64,000 nt of DNA from Amanita rubescens (taxonomy: Eukaryota; Basidiomycota; Agaricomycetes; Agaricales; Amanitaceae): assembly GCA_015039365.1 (NCBI GenBank), contig WION01000106.1, forward strand, positions 91,061 to 155,060, written 5' to 3'. Position numbers and translations under genes: made by a program. Under the pieces are notes generated by a model that searched no databases, was not told the origin of the DNA, and saw only the letters and a program-made list of their open reading frames with translations. Positions within the stretch are counted from its first letter, which is position 1, and each line of letters starts with the position of its first letter. Below are positions 56,173 to 64,000 of this stretch, one piece after another.

Positions 56173-57125
56173 ATGGACGAAAAGACGATTGCTCAACAAT
56201 TAGAAGAACTACAGCTCATCAAATGCTCTCTACTTCCGAACGAGATCATGCACTTCATAGACGACGATAATCATTCTATTTGGGCGCACTTGCTAGACGA
56301 TTATGAGATGTCTGTGGGGTCTAACGAGGCTATATCTCAACGAGCAGCGCGCAAGATACGTCCTGCAGAGTTCCTGATCAAGTTGGACGGCCAGACCAAA
56401 GTTTGGTTAGAAGTAAAGATGCCCGATGTGCGAGGCGAATCAAGCCGGGATGCACTGGTTTCTGTCAAAGGCGACCGCCTAAGCCGGGCAGAGCAAGAAA
56501 GATGGCGGTGTGTTATACGCGAGAAGCAACGGGAAATTGCCAAAGACGCCGAGTGAGTTCAATTCAAAAATTTTGATTTGACTACATGACAGACGAAATG
56601 TTTAGATATCCTCATTACGAACTTTTGTCGTTACATCTGTTACCACTTTTACAACAGAACGAGCAAGAATATTTACAAAGTCTCGAGAAGGACGATCCCG
56701 GAGGACAAGAACCACGGATCAATACGGAAATAACGATGCAAAAGTACCACGTCCTGTTTACCTCCCACCATCTTGTGTCACCCCACAAACGACGTTTGCT
56801 ACAAGAATGGTCTTCCTCGCTCCGTTTATCGGGTTTTGCAAAGGTAGGATATCCAGGTGTGATTTATGCCCAGGGAGAACGGGAATTGGTTGAGGAGTTT
56901 GCGGCGAACGTCAAATCGATGCAGTGGCTTGCGTTGAGGATGAGATTTGTGGAACCCGTGGATGAAGTGGAGGACGGCAGCGGAAACGACGGCACGATAG
57001 GAAAGGGAAGTTGGAAGGAGTTTCAGAAGCTTGGGGAGGTAGTGGAAGAAATGAGGAGGCTCGGGAGGGAGAGGTGCGTGATCGATATGGGAATAGGGAA
57101 CGCCCAGGGACGAGATAAGGTGTAG
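56173..57125 (+). CDS. RWD domain protein, RWDD2-like with DUF1115
   Basis: Two exons (56173-56552, 56606-57125). The N-terminal RWD-like part reads EELQLIKCSLLPNEIMHFID, then FLIKLDGQTKVWLEVKMP. The C-terminal part matches the DUF1115 pattern: HVLFTSHHLVSPHKRRLLQE, LSGFAKVGYPGVIYAQGER and MQWLALRMRFVEP. The family is widespread in eukaryotes and its biochemical role is poorly defined. RWD domains usually mediate protein contacts. About 300 residues, normal for the family. Confidence 0.9.
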
Positions 57126-57662
57126 ATAACCTGCTAGTGCTAATCCATATAAAGGTGTATAGATCGATATCGGATCGTCCGCTTTCACGAAGACAACATA
57201 AGTCCTAGAATTGGATCGATCGAGGTACTCGCTATCGTCGGTAGATCCCTTCTGTTCGAACCTTGATGATAAAGAACACGTCTAGGGTGTCAGGGAGGAT
57301 AACGCCATTTGTTGGTTGCCTATGTGGGAAACGGCGTTTCCTGAGTGCTAGTACGATTGCGTAAATCAGAATTCGAGAGTGAGCCTGTGCCGTAGCTGAC
57401 TCGATAGTAGTTAATCCATGGCCTTGTCACGAGTCAGCGGGAGGATTAATGATTATGAGACAAAGATGATGTACCTGTTGTGCCTCGTTATGCACTATAG
57501 AGGCCGATACGGGAACCTCCATCGGTGATGTCACCCTGCCAAAAGAATATCTAGATCCGGATTGGTAAAGAACAATGATGGCGAACGTACCAGACTGCCT
57601 CTCATGATAGAATAAATGGCAGTTATGTGATCGGAGTATCTCGTGGGAAGCGGTGTTATTGT
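57126..57662. other. Intergenic, possible 3' exons of the minus gene
   Basis: Minus-strand splice signals (GTACGTTCGCC to TTTTGGCAG, about 57538-57592; GTACATC to GTGACAAG, about 57426-57475) bound short frames. The gene at 57663-58154 may therefore extend into here. No consistent coding continuation was found. Confidence 0.3.
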
Positions 57663-58154
57663 TTAAATTCGTGGCTCTCGGCTTGCTCTAGTTTCGCGAG
57701 AGGTTGTGAACAATTGAGCGGAGTAACGGGCATCTTCTTGATCCGGAGATGCAATAATAACATACGATACCGCAATAGAGCTGCCTGGATCTGGTGGCAT
57801 GCCATGACGCTCCCGTTGAAGCTGCGGCGAAGGTAAGGAAACAATAGGATGAACCTGGACGTCTTCTTCATCCACAAGCGACACGAGTAGAGTGTCAAGC
57901 CACTCCGATTCTGAAGCAGACATTGGTACTGCGCCACGCAGCATGGAGGAATCTTGGTATCTTGTAGCATCTATTGGTTCGTCGCGATCGTAGCAATCAT
58001 TGAAGTCGCTGCTCATTAGAGACGATGCGCGGAGAATACTGTTCTTGAGAAGGACCCAACGATGCAAACTACATTTGCCGTTATCGACGAGATAACCTTG
58101 CAATTTTTCGCGTGCCAGATGGAAGAGAGTAGGAAGGTCACTGGAGGGCGACAT
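57663..58154 (-). CDS. Unknown protein, agaricomycete-type
   Basis: 163 codons from ATG 58154 (MSPSSDLPTLFHLAREKLQG) to TAA at 57663. The N-terminal part KCSLHRWVLLKNSILRAS has a conserved look, followed by an acidic middle (DEEDVQVH). An alternative 37-nt intron near 57760 would change the end to AMPVTPLNCSQPLAKLEQ and stop close by. Convergent with the RWDD2-like gene. Function unknown. Confidence 0.6.
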   Translation of the reverse strand: MSPSSDLPTLFHLAREKLQGYLVDNGKCSLHRWVLLKNSILRASSLMSSDFNDCYDRDEPIDATRYQDSSMLRGAVPMSASESEWLDTLLVSLVDEEDVQVHPIVSLPSPQLQRERHGMPPDPGSSIAVSYVIIASPDQEDARYSAQLFTTSRETRASREPRI

Positions 58155-58540
58155 AGAAGGTGAATGACTTTGGTATGTCAGCGGAGAAGGACAAGAATAC
58201 GTACGGAGCAGCGGAATATATGACTCGCTGAAGAAAAGTGTACGTCAGGGCCACATGTCCATGTCATGTTTTCAATATATAGCTGTGCACGTAAGGCCGT
58301 ACGTATTCCACGTCTTGTAATTCTTATGCACTGCTTGTTGTTCTATCGCCAGCGGCCTTGCACCGATATTAACTGAATGAACAAAGCTCAGCCTTCATTG
58401 ACCGGTGAACCTTCGGTGACGTACCGAGTCATCGCCGAAAAATGTAGTGTCGTCGCACTGGTTCGGTCCAAATAACCGATTTTGGGTAATAATTCTCAGA
58501 GCGTGACGTCACGGATCTCATTCTTACTACCATCACAACG

Positions 58541-59250
<710 letters not shown>

Positions 59251-59539
59251 CAGACTCGGATGTCATAGGATGCCAATTGCGCACAGCCTTCAGCAAGCCT
59301 GAGGGAAACGGACTAATGGGATTGATCTCGAACCGAAATGTATACTATTTTCTACTTGCAATGTGCACCATTACATTTTTACTCTGCGAACTGACTACCT
59401 ACTTAGAGATATTCCTGTTGTCGAATACGGCTTGGCGACGACAAAATCGCAAAGCCATCCGCCATTTAATCCATCAAGCCCCATTGAGCCTTTCAGCCGT
59501 CCTGGTAAACCGCCCTGTTTTGCACTCTTAGCCCCTGGT

Positions 59540-59912
59540 ATGTCATATGGAGGAATCCGCAGAATCGCCAAATTTGGAAATTGTTTTATGGAGGCTCCTG
59601 ACCCTCCCTCTCCCCCCGTAAACACCAAAGTGGCCCGGGACTTCCTTACTAATCAGCTCTGTTGTATGGTTGTATGAGGGCAGGATCCGCTAGCCCGCCT
59701 TCAACTTGTGATTGACAGATCCAAAGAATGCAGACGTCCCCGGTTTCACCTCTCCAACCTTGGTAGCGGTTCATAAGCTAGGACAGGACCTGCCGCCCGA
59801 CCCTACCGTATATAATCATCTAGCATATTTAATTGCTAGGCTAACAAACGCCAGATGCATCGATGAACTCGAATACCCTCTTTTACTATCTCAGGTATTG
59901 ACCCCGCCTTGA
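59540..59912 (+). CDS. Unrecognised small protein, 5' end uncertain
   Basis: A frame open from about 59395 (DIPVVEYGLATTKSQSHPP) runs through a candidate ATG at 59540 (MSYGGIRRIAKFGNCFMEAP). A 55-nt intron ending TTGACAG joins it to PKNADVPGFTSPTLVAVHKL and a stop at 59910-59912. The two exons keep frame and codon quality. No domain recognised. The end overlaps the start of the decayed membrane-protein gene, so the 3' exon may instead belong to it. Confidence 0.4.
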
Positions 59913-60990
59913 CACCATACCTGCGCCTACTTTTATTGGTCGCTATATGGTCAGCAACTTTAGTTCCGTTGCTGCTGATGTTGATGTTCTTCTCCTCGGA
60001 GCGACTGAGGCGAACACCGGTATTCTGGCTCAACGTGTTAGCAATCTCCCTTGGGATGGCTTTGGGCACAGCTAGCATCAGTATTTACCGTGAGTGTTGA
60101 TTATCTTTGCGAGGTACTTATTGTAACTAGTGTCACAGTATAATGTGCTGATCAACCCAGATGACGGATACAGCATCGCGATCACCGTTATGATCCTTTG
60201 TTTCGAGTTCATCATACCGCTTCTCGTGGAGTTCATCCTTTTGTGCAGACTCCTTGCTGTATATTCATTCCACTTGAACCCCCTTACGGCTATTCGCGTC
60301 GATTTTTTGCTCGCTTGGTTGCCTGAAGATGGCGAGAATCGCCAACTTTATTGTTTTCATAAACTACTACGCGAGGCATGCTCAGCGGCTGGTGAATCCG
60401 TTATCACTCCGCCTGGCACGGCTCTCTCCCAAGATTGAATGGATTCTACAAACGATTGATAATATGTTAGATGTGTTGTATGCTCGTTCGTTGGATATAT
60501 GCTCACGGTGCGCAGGATTACTTCGTCCCTTTTCTTGCGACAGTTGAATCTTCGCCAAACGCTGGGTTATCGCATACAAGAGAATGGAAGATATGTTATT
60601 GTTTGTTCGTCACGTTATATTCTATATTTTCCTTTCCTTTATTAATTATTATGTTGACAGCTTCGGTTTCTTCCAAGATTCAGAACTCTTTTCTGGATCG
60701 CTGCATCTAATTTCGTCATTCCGGTCATTCTCAACATCGCCCTTTTAATCGACATTTTTCGCAACACTTCTTCACCAATGGTAGTGTCTTGTCTTGAGTA
60801 CAGCAACGTTTATGTCCAGATAATCGGAGTCGTACTCGCAACGCTATGGGCTGCAGGATCCCAGTGGTTAGAAGATTCAGGACCAACAACTCGATTTGCG
60901 GCCGGACTGGAAGTACCATCAATTAATGTTGGGGTGACAGAAACCTCCGTGTCTCATCCGCATTCCAATAACAATTACAAAGCAGGTTAG
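59905..60990 (+). pseudogene. Decayed multi-pass (7TM-like) membrane protein gene
   Basis: Homologous along its length to the intact copy at 63376. Membrane helices are visible in LLLLVAIWSATLVPLLLML, FWLNVLAISLGMALGTAS, ITVMILCFEFIIPLLVEF and later FWIAASNFVIPVILNIALLI. Damage: no in-frame start ATG, a one-base shift at the first exon end (TACCGTGAGT where the intact copy keeps frame), and a one-base insertion near 60281, after which the protein continues in another frame (MARIANFIVFINYYARHA). The 3' part is otherwise readable to TAG at 60988-60990 (HPHSNNNYKAG). The family looks like the fungal 7TM receptor-like proteins; the ligand is unknown. Confidence 0.65.
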
Positions 60991-61299
60991 CGGCCTGCAA
61001 GGCCTACTTCTCCCCGCCCTGCTTTCATCACAACCGCAAAATCCAGCGAGTTCACCATTAGTGCGTCGAGCGTAAACTGTGGTATTAATTATGCTGTGTT
61101 CTTCGTTGTCCATACACGGATTTGGAAGCCGATAAACAACTCAGCTGCTTGTTTAGTAAACCGCGGATAGGGTCTGTGGTCTGTTCGCGCTATAAAGATC
61201 AACATTCTTGTTTTGCCTGTGATAGGCCTCATGGCCTGACCCACGTTGCTTGAATAACATACTGTGTAGGATCAACGATCAGCTCCAATATCTCAATTG

Positions 61300-61760
61300 A
61301 ACGACTATCGACTCTTTCCCAAGCTTGACAACAAGTAAGCAATTCCGTTTCTCAGTTCTCTGAATACATGTTTACCATGCACAGGATTACTTCGTCCCTT
61401 TTCGCCAACAATTGAATGTTCATCAGGTGGGTAGTTGCAACGGGATAATGAGAGCCGTGGAATTGTCTGTTCGTCACGGTCATGTTTCATTGATTCAGTC
61501 GCTTCGTCTACTAACTTCGTCATTCCGGTCCTTTCAACATCGCCCTTCTGATCGACATATTTCACAACACTTCTTCACCAATGGTAGCATATTTGAGTAT
61601 AGAAACGTCTATGTCCAGATAATCGGAGTCATACTCGCAACGCTGTGGGCGACAGGAGTGGTTAGAGGATTTAGGACCAACAACTCGATTGTGCCGGACC
61701 AGAAATCAGTGTCGGGGTGACAAAGGGACAACAGCTTCCTCGATCTCATCCCCGCTCTAA
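61300..61760 (+). pseudogene. Tandem 3' fragment of the membrane protein gene
   Basis: Repeats 60490-60990 in the same orientation. It shares GGATTACTTCGTCCCTTTTC, a CTTCGTCATTCCGGTC block, ATGTCCAGATAATCGGAGTC and CTCGCAACGCT. Frames are broken by several indels and a premature TGA. The DNA after both copies also matches (GATAAACAACTCAGCTGCT near 61133 and 61846), so a unit of about 700-800 bp was duplicated in tandem. Confidence 0.75.
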
Positions 61761-63375
61761 TGATTACAAACCATGTTAAAGGTTAACTTTATTATAATTA
61801 TACGTGTCAAACATTCTTCATTGCTCATACGGGGACCTGATAAACAACTCAGCTGCTAATTTGTGAACAGCAAACGATCAACACCCTTTTTGCCCGTGTT
61901 ACTAGCTCAATCTGACCCTACGCTACATACTGTGACTCTAAGAGCGATAAGGATCAGTTGTTCGCAGCGCGGGACGAGAGTACTTCTTGTCCTTGTACTT
62001 ACCGCCCATTGCGACGTTTTCCGCCGACGTGTGATCAGGTGTGGTGCGAGCGTTTCATCTAATTTTGCTTCCGTCATGTCATGTTGCCTGTCAGACTTCC
62101 AAGAATCAATACACTCGTGATAGAAACTTTGGGTCTCTTACTCAACCCTGAATCGATTCTTCAAAATTCCAAATGATAAAGTAACTTGAAGATAAGGGGA
62201 TAGCCAAGAGCGACTCGGATGCTAATCTTGCGGAAAATTGAATACATTGGCTTTAGTTTGCAAGGTCTGCCAAGAAGCAGCTCAGTAGTCAGTATCGGGC
62301 CTCGCAGTTACTGGTTACTTGCTTTTTGTGGTGTTCCCAACGCTTACATTGTTACTTACATTAACTTGATAGTGGAGCCACGGGAATCACCGCGTCATTG
62401 CCGGATCATTAATCACTAGTGCCTGGTACCATCGGACTAATCCGAGTCGGAGGTCGTGCATTATGCATTATGACTCATCAGAAGCACCCCGTATTATACG
62501 CAATGTCATCGTCGATGCAACATGTGGCCTGTGCAGAGCTACATCAAGGACCAGACCGTGACGACCAAAAGCCTTTTATCATCAAAGACGAGTCGGTGTT
62601 ACTAAAGCAGGTGAGCCCGGTGATCTTCATGTGTTGCCTAGCTCGCGATTGAAAGAATGGCACTGGCAGCGGTGAGGGCGGGAGACACAAGAGATGGATC
62701 CACCCGATATTTTCCAGAGCTACCCCAAACGATTACGAAAAGATTGAAAGGACAGATGGACATGAACCAAGCGACTGTTTATCATGTTCCAAGAAAGTTA
62801 AACTATAATATAATATTGCCTTTGTTGCTCAAAGGCGTTTGCATGGATCAGGGATATCCCAATGGGTAAGCCATTTCAAATCTCCTGGCAGAAACAGAGT
62901 ACGATAGGTGTCAAAAGCACAGAACTGATTTCTTCCCCACACTGTCATTATTAGAAATGTGCAGCCAGCAGCCAATCCATCATACAGTTCATAAATCATA
63001 GGGTCAACCTAGCGTGAAATAGGGACGGCTAAGTTGTTGGCATCATATTCGTCAGCCGTCTTAGTGAATACCGAACTAGCAACCCCACATGCCTAATGTT
63101 GAACGGGCCCTCGTCGTTGCATGATTCGCGGCAAGCAGGTTTCTGAGAATGACTGTACGTGGCCGCGAATGATATATACATAGTTCTCAAACCTTGCCGC
63201 GCGCAATAGGAACGTAACATCATGATTATTTAGTCCCTTGTGGACCTTTTTGATGGTTTGATAGCTCGTGGAATCGCCGAGTTGCCCGCATGCATTATAA
63301 AACAAGCGTCTCAACTCGAAAAGCATTTGATGTTCTCTCAGCGGTCTGCAAGCTGGGCGACGGTTGATTTACTCG
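61761..63375. other. Intergenic, duplicated tail plus unassigned frames
   Basis: 61790-61970 is the end of the tandem duplication. Plus frames at 62419-62652 and 62657-62869 (MALAAVRAGDTRDGSTRYFP) are unassigned and could be fragments of another gene. No splice model was found. Confidence 0.3.
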
Positions 63376-64000
63376 ATGAACACTTCAACCACGCATTCCA
63401 GCTCACCCTCCACATCCGATGCAGACTTTATCCAAACTGTTATCCTGCCATCTATGAACATGATGCTTCTGGCGACCGCCTGGTCCGCGACACTCCTTCC
63501 TTTGCTCTTTGCCCTGTTTTTCTTCTCCACAAAAGCATTGCGTCGAAAACCCGTGTTTATCTTCAATGTCATTTCAATACTTCTGGGCATAGGCCTAGGA
63601 GTAATGGATATCTATTACCTGGTAACCGGCCATGTTTTGCGATACCTATTCATGCTGACCATGGTTCAAACAGTATCGCATATGCTTTCACCCCCCGAAC
63701 GCGATTGTCAATGACTTTCCCATCACAGCTACTGTCGCTTTGGGGATGTCACCTTTGCTCGTAGAATCAGTGCTTCTGTGTCGCTTGTTAGCGGTTTATC
63801 CATATCATTCGACGCCTAAACGGACTTTCATTGCTATTTTTCTCCCCTTATTATTTCTAAAAGTTGGCAGGTTTGCCAACATGTGTATCTTCATCGATAA
63901 ATTCGCAGTCGTTATCAAGAATTCTGAGGTCCCTCTCGACATTGCTCAGCTAGGATGGGAAATCAAGAATGCCAAGGTTGAGTGGATCCTCCAGTTGTCA
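63376..64000 (+). CDS. Multi-pass (7TM-like) membrane protein, runs off the right edge
   Basis: ATG at 63376 (MNTSTTHSSSPSTSDADF), a Ser/Thr-rich outer end, then helices in MLLATAWSATLLPLLFALFF, PVFIFNVISILLGIGLG, ITATVALGMSPLLVESVLLC and FIAIFLPLLFLKVGRFANMC. One intron (GTAACCGG to TTCAAACAG, about 63622-63674) joins YYL to YRICFHPPNAIV in frame. It is undamaged over the visible part and so is the functional member next to the decayed copy at 59905-60990. It may be a receptor-like protein of the plasma membrane; no ligand or G-protein motif can be read. Confidence 0.8.

Overview
The window is nuclear DNA from a filamentous basidiomycete, most likely a mushroom-forming agaricomycete. The genes are dense and intron-rich, with introns of about 45-60 nt bounded by GT and AG. 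The protein families are fungal (mitochondrial Hsp78, squalene epoxidase, SNM1/Artemis nuclease, F-box proteins, sniffer-type SDRs), and there is abundant LINE and LTR debris. No tRNA, rRNA or CRISPR array was found.

Layout. 1-9.3 kb is accessory DNA: a partial unknown gene at the left edge, two tandem SDR genes, an unknown gene beside them, and inverted or internally deleted copies of these genes and of an F-box gene. 9.3-15.65 kb is a near-complete LINE with two overlapping ORFs, the second carrying endonuclease, reverse transcriptase and RNase H. 15.66-34.2 kb is the most unusual part. About 16.4 kb of unique DNA lies between inverted repeats of roughly 480-540 bp. It holds an rve/DDE integrase gene, an Spt5-like KOW gene, a large Cys-rich protein gene, a repeat-bearing unknown gene and a small CxxC protein gene. 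That last gene is broken by a 2,345-bp LTR element with two apparently identical LTRs. I read the block as a candidate large multi-gene mobile element. 34.4-44.6 kb holds LINE debris with a poly(A) tail, a beheaded F-box gene, two intact F-box genes and a third SDR gene.

45.0-59.3 kb is an ordinary housekeeping block: Hsp78, SNM1/Artemis, a conserved unknown, squalene epoxidase, an RWDD2-like protein, another unknown and cytidine deaminase. 59.9-64 kb holds a multi-pass membrane protein family: one decayed copy, one 3' fragment and one copy that is intact up to the right edge.

Most multi-exon models were joined by hand from splice-site phase. Outer boundaries given are start and stop codons unless stated otherwise.
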